This document shows, in pieces, positions 36,622 to 45,241 of a DNA stretch of 64,000 nucleotides. Every line of letters starts with the position of its first letter. Position 1 is the stretch's first letter. The translations under genes and the position numbers were made by a program. Origin of the DNA: an uncultured Allomuricauda sp. (GTDB lineage Bacteria; Bacteroidota; Bacteroidia; Flavobacteriales; Flavobacteriaceae); contig NZ_CANMOO010000004.1 in the NCBI RefSeq assembly GCF_947499585.1, positions 204,651-268,650 of the forward strand, written 5' to 3'. The notes below the pieces were generated by a model that had not been told where the DNA came from, did not search any database, and saw only the letters and a list, made by a program, of their open reading frames with translations.

Positions 36622-37469
36622 TTATTTTTTTTCAATTCCCAGAAGTTTCCCATTGTGCCAGTATTCAGTTGATGTTTTTTGTCCGTTTAGGTTATAGTAG
36701 TGGTGCTTGTTAATAGCTTTACTTTCTTTAAAAACGCCCTCGTATTTTGGATTACTATTTTTATGATATTCTTTGTGAATACCATCTTTGTTGCCATTGA
36801 AGAACTCTGTTTCGGTTTTTAATATTCCATTGGCGTAATATTCTTTAAAAGATTGGCGTTGCCGATTATCTTCTAATAATTTGATTTCTCTTTGGATTTT
36901 AAGTGCGCCGTCTTTATGAAATTCCCAAAGTAAAGTCATTTTTAACTTTTGTGTAGAACCTTTATTGAAGTTATAAAAATAGGCTTTGCTTAATTCCAAT
37001 TTGCCATCACTACCAAATTTATGCATACTTATTTCTTTATCGGCTACGTAGTAATGTGAACTTATAAGCTTCCTGTTTCGGTCATAAAAAAGTGAATTTC
37101 CATGCTGTAAGCCATAATTGTAATTGCATTTTGATTTTACAACCCCATTTTCATAATGCTCTGACCATAGGCCATGTCTTTTCCCTGGATTAATGTTTAA
37201 TGTATCATTATAATAATGAGCTTTACTTTCCGTGCTTTGAGCTTGGACAGCCTCTTTTGTGGTGTTACACTCTTTAAACTGACCTTCAATTTTTATTCTA
37301 CCATTTTTGTGATACTCAACATATAAACTGTCCAAGGTATTGTCTTTCAAATAGCTTTCAATTTTAATTTACCCATCAATATATTTTTCAGCATACTTTA
37401 ATTGCATATAGCCATTACTGGAAATACAGATTGAAAAAAAAGAAACAGATAATGTTTAGAGCAGCTCAT
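36622..37469 (-). pseudogene. Broken MORN-repeat / YwqK-type protein gene
   Basis: From 37350 the frame is open for 242 codons and encodes MORN/YwqK-type repeats (YHKNGRIKIEGQF, YYANGILKTETEFFNGNKDG, YHKNSNPKYEG, YWHNGKLLG), but it has no ATG start, only a TTG. Upstream in the same frame an in-frame TAA at 37369-37371 interrupts a repeat that otherwise reads on smoothly (YIDG*IKIESYLKDN; AAA to TAA would explain it). Further up, an ATG at 37469 with a signal-like start joins this frame only if one T is restored to the eight-T run at 37434-37441. Two lesions suggest a decayed exported repeat protein; the homopolymer could be a sequencing fault. Confidence 0.6.
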
Positions 37470-37673
37470 TTATACACTTTACTAAATGTGCTAAAGGAAG
37501 CATGACTCATGTGAAGAAATATATAGAAATCTTTCTTCAGATAAAGGGGAGATCTTACGGTTCTAGTCTTTGGGTTTATGAATGATATGTACTAATAAAG
37601 GTATTGTGTGAAGCATATTTTGGTTATAGGGAATTGAAACCTGAAATCGATTCTATTCCTAAAAGAATTTCTT

Positions 37674-38711
37674 CTATAACTTCTTGTACAGTTTACCATC
37701 CTCTGCTAAAGAATAGCCTACAATTTGGTTTTTGTCGTTTCTTCTAAAGAAAATTTCATCATCACCAATATTAGAGAATGTATCATCCACTTCATGATAA
37801 AGTGGATAAACCAACTCATCTATCATTGTATAAAGGTCGCCATCCTTTTTATTGATTTTCAATGTAATTTGACCGCCATCTTTGTACTCATAAAGCCCTT
37901 CAAAAGGCATCAGATCAGTAGTGGATATTCTGTTTTCATATGGATTATCCTCAGACAGGATTAACCCATCACCAAGTTGCCAATTATCATATTCCATATT
38001 GTATGCAATGCGCTTAGCGGCATTTAACCCATGTAGTTTTGCAACCAAATGTAATGCGCCATCTATTCCTGCAGATATACCTGCTGTCGTGATCACCTTT
38101 CCATTGTCCACAAAACGCACATTTTTACGAACATTTATTTTAGGATAGTTGTCTCGGAGGTTGTCTAGCGAACTGTGGAATGTTGTTGCTGTTTTCCCAT
38201 CCAATATTCCCGCTTCGGCCAAAATAAAAGCTCCGGTACAAACTGAAAAATGATATGCTACATTTTCTTGTTTTTTAATCCATTTCATCACCTCAGGGTT
38301 TTTAGAGGTTGGTGATGCATTACCTCCAAAAAATGCCAAAATATCTGCCTCAGGTGCATTGTCTATAGTATAATCTGGAATAACACTAAGAATGCCTTGT
38401 GACTTTATTGGTTCTTTGGTAGCGGAAACAGTGAAAACGTTAAACCCAGCATAGGACAACACTTCCATGGGGCCAGCAAAATCAAGGACTTCAACTCTGT
38501 CCTGTAAATAGAAGGCAATGGTTTTTAAATCTTCTTTTTTCATAAGCTTCATATTACAGAATGAACATATTCCGGGACTGTCATGTTCATCATTATCACA
38601 TTTAAGCCCACATGGAGGGCAAACATATACTTCGGATGTTTTGATGCTATTTTGGGGGTAACTGAATGCAATTCCAAAAAGCAATAAGAATGGTATTACT
38701 AATCTGCTCAT
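37674..38711 (-). CDS. Exported zinc-ribbon plus DJ-1/PfpI (GlxA-type) domain protein
   Basis: 345 residues. Signal peptide (MSRLVIPFLLLFGIAFSYPQ), then a five-Cys ribbon (C31, C34, C38, C49, C52; VYVCPPCGLKCDN, SPGICSFCNMKL) like heavy-metal-binding ribbons of Bacteroidota, then a DJ-1/PfpI domain (65-265) with nucleophile elbow SVCTGAF (Cys158) and DGKTATTFHSSLDNL, and a C-terminal domain of about 75 residues resembling the tail of serine hydrolases (FEGLYEYKDGGQITLKI). This order of domains is uncommon. It follows the GlxA-type regulator gene by 80 bases on the same strand. Function unknown. Confidence 0.82.
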   Translation of the reverse strand: MSRLVIPFLLLFGIAFSYPQNSIKTSEVYVCPPCGLKCDNDEHDSPGICSFCNMKLMKKEDLKTIAFYLQDRVEVLDFAGPMEVLSYAGFNVFTVSATKEPIKSQGILSVIPDYTIDNAPEADILAFFGGNASPTSKNPEVMKWIKKQENVAYHFSVCTGAFILAEAGILDGKTATTFHSSLDNLRDNYPKINVRKNVRFVDNGKVITTAGISAGIDGALHLVAKLHGLNAAKRIAYNMEYDNWQLGDGLILSEDNPYENRISTTDLMPFEGLYEYKDGGQITLKINKKDGDLYTMIDELVYPLYHEVDDTFSNIGDDEIFFRRNDKNQIVGYSLAEDGKLYKKL

Positions 38712-38791
38712 TTTTTTGATTTTTGATGAGCTACAAAGTTAACCTACCCATTTTGCTTTAGGAAGGACAACCATGCGCAACATCGGGACAA

Positions 38792-39760
38792 TTATTCTCG
38801 CCATTCTGAAGGAAGAGAGGCAGTATGTTTTTTAAGCAAAGTTCTTAATTGATTACTGCTTTGAAATCCACATGCCGTGGATACGGTACTCACTTTAGAG
38901 CCATTTGAGAGTAGTTGCACGGCACGCTCAACACGAAGCTTAACCAAATAATCGCCTATTGTAATTCCAGTGGTCCTTTTAAACAAGCGTGTCAAGTTTC
39001 TTGGGCTCATATGCACATTTTCAGCAAGCTCTTCTATTTTTAATTTTTTATCAAGATTTTGGGCTAAAGTATCTTGGGCCTGATGGATGCGATTGTCCAA
39101 ATGATTTCGGTACTGTAAAAAGACGCTAAGTTGTGGGTCGTGTTCTGTTCGGCGAAGGTATATCACTACTTCTTTGGCGATTTTTGTAGCGAAAACAGGT
39201 CCATAGAGCTCTTCTAAAAGAAATAAAGCTAAATCTATTCCTGATGAAACTCCAGCACTGGAATATAGATTGCCGTCTTTAACGATTAACCTATCTGAAC
39301 GTAGTTTTGTATTGGGAAACCTTGATTGAAACTCCTCTAAATATTTCCAATGGGTAGTGCAATTTTTCCCATCAAAAAGACCTGCAAAAGCTATGACGTA
39401 TGCACCAGTACAGATAGAACAGATTTTAGCACTGTTTTGATTTTGTTTGTGCAACCACAGAAAAAATCGCTGGTTTTGTTGTACAAATTTTTCATCAAAA
39501 AATAGATGGGATTCCAAACCTGGAATAAAAAGAAGATCATGAATTCCTAATGTAAAGTTTTCAAAACCCTCTAAATTACCTAGCGAAATCCCAGCACTTG
39601 ATACTTCTTTGTTCGAGGTGTTTAGACTTAAATAATGAGTTTCTATCTGGGCACCATACTCATTTGCTTCATAAAAAAGATGCGCTGGACCTGCCATGTC
39701 CAGAAGCTGTACTTCTGGCGGCACAAGAAAGAAAGCTCTATGTTTATTTTGGTTCTTCAA
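38792..39760 (-). CDS. GlxA-family transcriptional regulator (DJ-1 domain plus AraC HTH)
   Basis: 322 residues. An N-terminal DJ-1/PfpI domain (10-200; PPEVQLLDMAGPAHLF, CSICTGAYVIAFAGLFDGK with Cys117, THWKYLEEF) is followed by an AraC DNA-binding domain (about 225-320; ELAENVHMSPRNLTRLFKRTTG, STACGFQSSNQLRTL). GlxA-type proteins regulate genes in response to a ligand bound by the DJ-1 domain. The gene overlaps the end of the N-acetyltransferase gene by 17 bases, so both are one operon. Confidence 0.93.
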   Translation of the reverse strand: MKNQNKHRAFFLVPPEVQLLDMAGPAHLFYEANEYGAQIETHYLSLNTSNKEVSSAGISLGNLEGFENFTLGIHDLLFIPGLESHLFFDEKFVQQNQRFFLWLHKQNQNSAKICSICTGAYVIAFAGLFDGKNCTTHWKYLEEFQSRFPNTKLRSDRLIVKDGNLYSSAGVSSGIDLALFLLEELYGPVFATKIAKEVVIYLRRTEHDPQLSVFLQYRNHLDNRIHQAQDTLAQNLDKKLKIEELAENVHMSPRNLTRLFKRTTGITIGDYLVKLRVERAVQLLSNGSKVSTVSTACGFQSSNQLRTLLKKHTASLPSEWRE

Positions 39761-40511
39761 TTTTTACAATAATATCGAAGTATTCTTTAAGATAGGTCTC
39801 GAATAGGTCTTTGTTAAATTCGATTTCTTTAGTTTTCGACCCTTCAGTAATTTTTATTTTACTGTTATTCAGTGTGATACGTCCATGCTCAGTGCTTATG
39901 GAAATCACCTTTTTTTGAGTGAAATGAGACTCTTTACTGGTTTGGTGATATTCGCACATATCCTTAAATTCAGATAATTTGTACTGTTTTGTGCTAAAGA
40001 TATACTGTGGTTCTAAAGCATTATTTTTTTGTTCGGACACCCTCAAATAGTCTTTGTCATAATTATCAAAAACAAACTTTCCGTAATCATCAACGAGGGT
40101 TTTATTAAACTTTAATGGAAGAGGTTCTAATGAGAATTTCCCAAAGCCCACATCGACCAGGAATTGTTCTGTCCCAATGTTTGCTAGGATAGCCAAGTGA
40201 TCCTTCTCCTTGCCGTATTGTTCTTTTTCAGAATATACCCGTGCAGAAATAATTTTTGCGTTAAATCCAATTTCCTTCAGAAGAGTATAAAAAAGACTGT
40301 TGAGTTCGTAACAGAACCCACCTCTTTTACGGTTGACGATTTTCTCAAAAATTGTATCAATATCCAAAACGATTTGTTTTTTGTAATGAATATCTAAATT
40401 TTCAAAGGGCACACTTAACAAGTGTGCCCTTTGAAGTCCAAACAAAGTTTGTTTGTCAATTTCAACCTTTTTATTATAATTAATTCTTTTCAAATAGGCC
40501 GAAACGTTCAT
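39744..40511 (-). CDS. Arylamine N-acetyltransferase
   Basis: 255 residues from ATG 40511; a longer frame exists to 40598 but runs into the pruA end. NAT moves acetyl from acetyl-CoA to arylamines or similar. The Cys-His-Asp triad is visible: Cys67 in KRGGFCYEL, His105 in EKDHLAILA, Asp120 in FLVDVGFGK. LQRAHLLSVPFEN (26-38) is the conserved substrate-loop motif. A perfect 16-bp inverted repeat lies within the codons for 26-37. It sits between pruA and the GlxA-type regulator gene. Confidence 0.92.
   Translation of the reverse strand: MNVSAYLKRINYNKKVEIDKQTLFGLQRAHLLSVPFENLDIHYKKQIVLDIDTIFEKIVNRKRGGFCYELNSLFYTLLKEIGFNAKIISARVYSEKEQYGKEKDHLAILANIGTEQFLVDVGFGKFSLEPLPLKFNKTLVDDYGKFVFDNYDKDYLRVSEQKNNALEPQYIFSTKQYKLSEFKDMCEYHQTSKESHFTQKKVISISTEHGRITLNNSKIKITEGSKTKEIEFNKDLFETYLKEYFDIIVKIEEPK
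40401..40435. repeat. Perfect 16-bp inverted repeat inside the N-acetyltransferase gene
   Basis: TTCAAAGGGCACACTT (40401-40416), loop AAC (40417-40419), AAGTGTGCCCTTTGAA (40420-40435). The arms match without a mismatch. On the minus strand mRNA it would form a strong hairpin across codons 26-37 of NAT. Confidence 0.9.
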
Positions 40512-40525
40512 TGTATGTGATTTAT

Positions 40526-42154
40526 TTACCCCAAAAATGGATATCTGTAATCTTCTGGAGTAACAAAAGTCTCTTTTATCAACCTTGGAGATACCCAACG
40601 CAATAAATTTTGAGCAGAACCGGCTTTATCATTGGTACCTGAAGCTCTTGCTCCTCCAAATGGTTGTTGTCCTACTACAGCTCCGGTTGGCTTATCATTG
40701 ATATAGAAATTACCGGCACAATTTTGAAGAGCCTTAGTGGCTTCATCAATTGCATAACGATCTGTGGCCAAAACAGCACCTGTTAAAGCGTATTCTGATG
40801 TGCTGTCTACCAATTCCAAAGTTTTCGCCCAGTCAGCATCCTCATATACATAGATGGTAACTACAGGACCAAAAAGCTCAGTACACATTGTAGTGTATTT
40901 TGGGTCTTGGGTTAAGATAACCGTAGGTTCTATAAAATAACCGACAGATTTGTCATAGTTACCTCCAGCAATTATTTCTGCATTGCTATCAGCTTTGGCC
41001 TGATCAATATATTTGGCAAGCTTATCAAAAGAACCTTCGTGGATTACGGCAGTAATAAAATTACTCATATCCGCAGGAGAACCAGGCTTATTAAAAGAGG
41101 CAATATCCGCTTTAACAAAATCTAAAACTTCAGTTGCGATAGATTTTGGTAGGTATACTCTTGATGCAGCACTACATTTTTGTCCTTGAAACTCAAATGC
41201 TCCTCTAATAATGGCTGTAGATACTTGTTTTGGTTTTGCAGATGGGTGTGCAACAATAAAATCTTTTCCACCTGTCTCTCCAACAATCTTTGGATATGTT
41301 TTATAAGTGTGGATGTTATTTCCTATCTGTTTCCATAATTCTTTAAAGACAAAAGTGGAACCTGTAAAATGAAGGCCAGAAAAATCCGGGCTCGAAAGAA
41401 CAGTCTCGGTAACCATTACCGGATCTCCGAAAACAACATTGATTACTCCGCCTGGCAACCCAGCTTCTTTGAAAACATCAATAATTACTTTTGCAGAGAA
41501 CACTTGACTGTCACTTGGCTTCCAGATAACAACGTTCCCCATCATTGCTGCACTTGCTGGTAGATTCCCTGCAATGGCAGTAAAATTAAATGGTGTAATG
41601 GCGTATATAAAACCTTCTAATGGACGATATTCAACTCGATTCCAGATACCTTCTGCAGATTCTGGTTGCTCAGTATAAATCTGAGTCATGTATTCTACAT
41701 TGAATCTAAGAAAATCTATAAATTCACAAGCGGCATCAATCTCAGCTTGATGAATTGTTTTAGACTGCGCGATCATGGTGGCAGCGTTGATTTTTGCGCG
41801 GTAAGGACCCGCTATTAGTTCGGCAGCTTTTAAGAAAATAGCGGCACGCTGTTCCCAAGTTAAATTGGCCCAGGCTTCTCGCGCTTCCAAACCGTTTGCA
41901 ATAGCTTGCTCTACATGTTTCTTTTCAGCTAAGTGGAATTTTCCAACTATATGCTTATGCTCATGTGGTGGCGACATGGATCTAGTATTTCCAGTCTTTA
42001 TTTCCTCAGAACCTATATATAAAGGAACTTCAACATTACCCTTGTAGTATGCATCGTATTGTTGCAGTACTTCTTCACGTTCCGGAGTGCCGGGAGCAAA
42101 ACTCTTTATTGGCTCGTTATATGCCGTTGGAACTTGAAAAAAACCTTTTCCCAT
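40526..42154 (-). CDS. pruA: L-glutamate gamma-semialdehyde dehydrogenase
   Basis: 542 residues. It oxidises glutamate semialdehyde (pyrroline-5-carboxylate) to glutamate with NAD+, the second step of proline breakdown. Aldehyde dehydrogenase signatures are AITPFNFTAIAGNLPASAAMMGN, GLHFTGSTFVFKELW, VGETGGKDF (catalytic Glu) and FEFQGQKCSAASRVYLP with the catalytic Cys. The proline dehydrogenase domain found fused in other bacteria is absent here and putA is not in the window. A TAnnTTTG box is 31 bases upstream. Confidence 0.96.
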   Translation of the reverse strand: MGKGFFQVPTAYNEPIKSFAPGTPEREEVLQQYDAYYKGNVEVPLYIGSEEIKTGNTRSMSPPHEHKHIVGKFHLAEKKHVEQAIANGLEAREAWANLTWEQRAAIFLKAAELIAGPYRAKINAATMIAQSKTIHQAEIDAACEFIDFLRFNVEYMTQIYTEQPESAEGIWNRVEYRPLEGFIYAITPFNFTAIAGNLPASAAMMGNVVIWKPSDSQVFSAKVIIDVFKEAGLPGGVINVVFGDPVMVTETVLSSPDFSGLHFTGSTFVFKELWKQIGNNIHTYKTYPKIVGETGGKDFIVAHPSAKPKQVSTAIIRGAFEFQGQKCSAASRVYLPKSIATEVLDFVKADIASFNKPGSPADMSNFITAVIHEGSFDKLAKYIDQAKADSNAEIIAGGNYDKSVGYFIEPTVILTQDPKYTTMCTELFGPVVTIYVYEDADWAKTLELVDSTSEYALTGAVLATDRYAIDEATKALQNCAGNFYINDKPTGAVVGQQPFGGARASGTNDKAGSAQNLLRWVSPRLIKETFVTPEDYRYPFLG

Positions 42155-42185
42155 AATGGTGAATTTTATGTGTTAAAAATTCCAC

Positions 42186-42193
42186 CAAAGGTA
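42186..42193 (-). promoter_or_regulatory. Flavobacterial -7 element (TACCTTTG) upstream of pruA
   Basis: Minus-strand TACCTTTG fits TAnnTTTG and is about 31 bases before the pruA ATG. Confidence 0.5.
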
Positions 42194-42227
42194 GTGAAAG
42201 GAATAGCCAATATAAAATGAATTCTAA

Positions 42228-42614
42228 CTAGTTTATGGCAAAAGGAGCTGCAAACTTAAAGGTTGGGATATCTACTTCAAATTCTTCTGTTGAAGTGAAA
42301 TTGACCATGTGATAATAGCCGCGCATAGCACCAATAGGGGATGCCAACAAACAACCAGAACTGTAGGTGTGCGATTTACCAGGTTTTATTACAGGTTTCT
42401 TACCAATTACACCTTCACCGTCAACAGTTTCTATTTCTTTAAGTGCATCAAAAATATCCCAATGCCTAGCAGTTAGCTGAACCGAGTCTTTACTTTGGTT
42501 TTCTATGGTGATAGTATATCCAAAAGCATAATGCATTTTGTAGTTTTTAAAGAATGTGCCCTCGAAAGTGGTTTGCACAGATACTTTAATTCCTTTTGTG
42601 ATTTGAGTGAACAT
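42228..42614 (-). CDS. apaG: ApaG-domain protein (Co2+/Mg2+ efflux-associated)
   Basis: 128 residues from ATG 42614, the usual ApaG length; the frame extends seven residues further. The beta-sandwich motifs are GIKVSVQTTFEG, AFGYTITIENQSKDSVQLTARHWDIFD, GEGVIGKKPVIKPG, YSSGCLLASPIGAMRGYYHMV. In enterobacteria ApaG is linked to cobalt/magnesium handling, but its biochemical role is unclear. It follows the DUF3667 gene after four bases. Confidence 0.92.
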   Translation of the reverse strand: MFTQITKGIKVSVQTTFEGTFFKNYKMHYAFGYTITIENQSKDSVQLTARHWDIFDALKEIETVDGEGVIGKKPVIKPGKSHTYSSGCLLASPIGAMRGYYHMVNFTSTEEFEVDIPTFKFAAPFAIN

Positions 42615-42618
42615 AGTT

Positions 42619-43815
42619 CTAATAGGTAAAGACACTTCCCGTAAACAAAATGATTACCACAATAAAACCTAAAAAGGCGAACATCGTGTTTAGGAAAATG
42701 TATTTGACAATCGTTTTAACCCTTCCTTGCCCATAAAATTTTCTCATTGCTTTGTACAGGTAAAAACCGAAAATCAGTAAAAAAATACCGGCACTCGTCA
42801 CACTAAAAATAGAATCTATTATTAGGCTAAGGATGAGCAAGATAAATAATAATGATTGGTTGTGAAAGCTAAAGATAAGATGATCGGTGTAGGTGTATTT
42901 TTTTCTGATGTAAACCACCCAAAGGAAAACTGTGAATATGGGAAGAAAGAAGAAAATGACCAAAGGCAGCTTGGCAATTGTATTGTTTAAGTATGTACCA
43001 GGTTGTGCAATTGCTTTAAGAGAGCTCTTGGATCCATTAAAGGCCACTTTATTTCTCCATGTTTCATTGGCCCCATATTTTTCTTTTGCTTCTTCGAAGG
43101 TTTTTATTGAGTCCTTTTGCAGAAATGTAAAGAAAAACTCCATTCTTCCCCCAAGACCTCCAGAATTGTTGTTTTGAAGGTTTTCAAAGTATTTTCGAGG
43201 ATTTGCAAGCATAAAAGAATCTTTTTTTGCCTCTTCTTTTATCCCTTGACCTATTAAAGTCTGCAGTGAGTCTAAATTTTGAATTCCTGGAATAGGAACG
43301 TTTTCTAAATTTTTCAGGGAATCAAGCTGTTTTAGTGCTTTTTCGGTCTGTTCCTTTGCGTTGATGCTGTCAGCGGCAGTTTTTCCATTGTTAAAACTGT
43401 AGGACATGGGGCCAGTTTGCTCAATTTTATCTTCTAAACCAAGATTGTCCAAATTGGAAAAACTATTATCATAAGTGACCATTAAAAAATACAGAAATGC
43501 CAAACTTAATAGAAATCGGAATGGATTGGTATAGGCGATACGCTTACCTTTAATATAATCTTTGGTCATGGTGCCCGGTCTTACCAGAAGGGCATATAGT
43601 GTTTTTAATAACTTGGAATCGTAGTTGATCAAGTTAGAAAAGAACTCATCCCAAAAATCTTTAAGGACTAATTTCTTGGTGCTATTGGCCTGAGAGCAAT
43701 TGGGGCAATATTTATCGCTTATGTCAAGAAGGTGACCACAATTAAGACATTTGGTTCCTCTAAACTTAAGTTCATAGCGGCCTTTGGTTATTAAGGTTGG
43801 TTTTTTATCCTCCAT
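42619..43815 (-). CDS. DUF3667 membrane protein with N-terminal zinc ribbon
   Basis: 398 residues. A zinc ribbon (CLNCGHLLDISDKYCPNCSQ) at about 20-40 is followed by the conserved LLKTLYALLVRPGTMTKDYIKGKR and NPFRFLLSLAFLYF of DUF3667, a long soluble section (130-270) and four membrane helices at the C-terminal end. Function unknown; common in Bacteroidota. It lies between the plug gene and apaG, all on the minus strand with short gaps. Confidence 0.85.
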   Translation of the reverse strand: MEDKKPTLITKGRYELKFRGTKCLNCGHLLDISDKYCPNCSQANSTKKLVLKDFWDEFFSNLINYDSKLLKTLYALLVRPGTMTKDYIKGKRIAYTNPFRFLLSLAFLYFLMVTYDNSFSNLDNLGLEDKIEQTGPMSYSFNNGKTAADSINAKEQTEKALKQLDSLKNLENVPIPGIQNLDSLQTLIGQGIKEEAKKDSFMLANPRKYFENLQNNNSGGLGGRMEFFFTFLQKDSIKTFEEAKEKYGANETWRNKVAFNGSKSSLKAIAQPGTYLNNTIAKLPLVIFFFLPIFTVFLWVVYIRKKYTYTDHLIFSFHNQSLLFILLILSLIIDSIFSVTSAGIFLLIFGFYLYKAMRKFYGQGRVKTIVKYIFLNTMFAFLGFIVVIILFTGSVFTY

Positions 43816-43845
43816 TCCATTTCAAGGATTAGGAGCTAAAGATAA

Positions 43846-45090
43846 TTAATTGCTGATATTTCTAGAATTAACGGAACCTATTCCTATAATACTATCATAC
43901 ATATCACCAAAATCACGGTAATAAACAAGAATAAGATAGTTGTTTTCAGTAAAGTGAAAGTTTCCACTTACATAGTTAAGGTCAATGGTGTCATCCTGTC
44001 GTTCAACTACATATTTATAATTGTAAAAGCCTTGCTTCATAACAAGGGTAAGTTCCATCTTTCCTGTTTCTGAATTAAAAGTCATTTTGTTTTCTTCACC
44101 TAAGTCATAGTTATTGAACTTTCCAAAAACGTAAACATTGTCCAGCCCAATCTCGTTTGAATAAGGAAGGCTAAAATGAATTTCGGTATACTCCGCTTCT
44201 CTAGATACATCTTCACCTTGTAAGGTTCGTATAACAAAGTCACCATTTATATCAGGGAAATAGGTGTACGGTCTGTCATACCTATAGGTGTTGGTGAATA
44301 GATAGTGATTATATAATTCTTTGAACTCAATTTTGGATATGGCAAAAGTTGGTGACCTTAAATCCTTGGTATCAAAATTCAAGAATTCATTGCCTCCATA
44401 AAAACTTGTTTCCTGGTCATATTTATACACAAGCTCGGTTCCAACCGTAAATTGCGGTTTTATATTGTACAAAGCTGTTGGCCAAAAGTGGTTTTGTAAA
44501 ATAGCCACTTTAACTTCTTTCTTTGGGTTAACCACAGGGAACCCTGCGGTATTAACATTAAATTGGACTACCTGTTTTTCATTAAGGAAGTTAAAATCCC
44601 TAGAGCGTTTTACGGTGCCACCAACGGTTACCAAATCCCTGTACACCAAAAATCTTCGTGAAAATTGCAGTTCGCCATAACTGTTATGAATTTCTAAAAC
44701 ATAATTGCCACTTACTTTTAAACGTACATTTTCATTGGGGATGGTCAGTCTATAGTTGGAATAGGGCTGAAGAGTGTTATAGCTATTTTCATAATCAATG
44801 ATGCGCTGGTTATCTATTCCAATTAGGTATTGCGATTTTAACAATTGTGATGGGGTCCAATCGTAATCACAATGTATAATTTTGTAATAATAGTCTTGTT
44901 CATTAGCTGTAAGGTCATCAAATTCCAAAGTCATGGATTCTCCAAGTTTGATGAGAGGGAATTGATCTTCTGTAGGACCTTTAAAAACTATGGACTTTAT
45001 ATTGACTGGAGGATTAACTTCTTCCTGTACCTGTGCAAAAATGCTGGAAACAAAAAGGAGTAAAAAGATTTGTTTGATCACAAAGCGCAT
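43846..45090 (-). CDS. Type IX secretion system plug protein (DUF5103)
   Basis: 414 residues with signal peptide (MRFVIKQIFLLLFVSSIFAQ). The mature part matches DUF5103, identified as the plug that closes the periplasmic side of the SprA translocon: KIIHCDYDWTPSQLLKSQYL, FSRRFLVYRDLVTVGG, LRSPTFAISKIEFKELYNHYLF, VYVFGKFNNYDL, GFYNYKYVVERQD are typical. It is divergent from nqrA with about 150 bases between. Confidence 0.9.
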   Translation of the reverse strand: MRFVIKQIFLLLFVSSIFAQVQEEVNPPVNIKSIVFKGPTEDQFPLIKLGESMTLEFDDLTANEQDYYYKIIHCDYDWTPSQLLKSQYLIGIDNQRIIDYENSYNTLQPYSNYRLTIPNENVRLKVSGNYVLEIHNSYGELQFSRRFLVYRDLVTVGGTVKRSRDFNFLNEKQVVQFNVNTAGFPVVNPKKEVKVAILQNHFWPTALYNIKPQFTVGTELVYKYDQETSFYGGNEFLNFDTKDLRSPTFAISKIEFKELYNHYLFTNTYRYDRPYTYFPDINGDFVIRTLQGEDVSREAEYTEIHFSLPYSNEIGLDNVYVFGKFNNYDLGEENKMTFNSETGKMELTLVMKQGFYNYKYVVERQDDTIDLNYVSGNFHFTENNYLILVYYRDFGDMYDSIIGIGSVNSRNISN

Positions 45091-45199
45091 TTAGGGCGTA
45101 AATTTTGGGTAAAGGTAAACAAAAAGTGTGCCTAGCAAGTTTAGCTCGATGTAATCCCATTTTTATGGTTAATAATTATGAAAACAATCCTTTTAGTGC

Positions 45200-45207
45200 T
45201 AAATTTG
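45200..45207 (+). promoter_or_regulatory. Flavobacterial -7 element (TAAATTTG) upstream of nqrA
   Basis: TAAATTTG fits TAnnTTTG and lies 34 bases before nqrA. The -33 region is weak. It is the best candidate for the start of the whole nqr operon. Confidence 0.45.
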
Positions 45208-45241
45208 CTTGCAATTTTGTTAACAAAAGGTCTACAACAAT

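Noticed and set aside
36422..36697. A 91-codon plus-strand frame starting at a TTG.
   Set aside because: No ATG, poor protein-like sense, and its second half is antisense to the YwqK-like gene.
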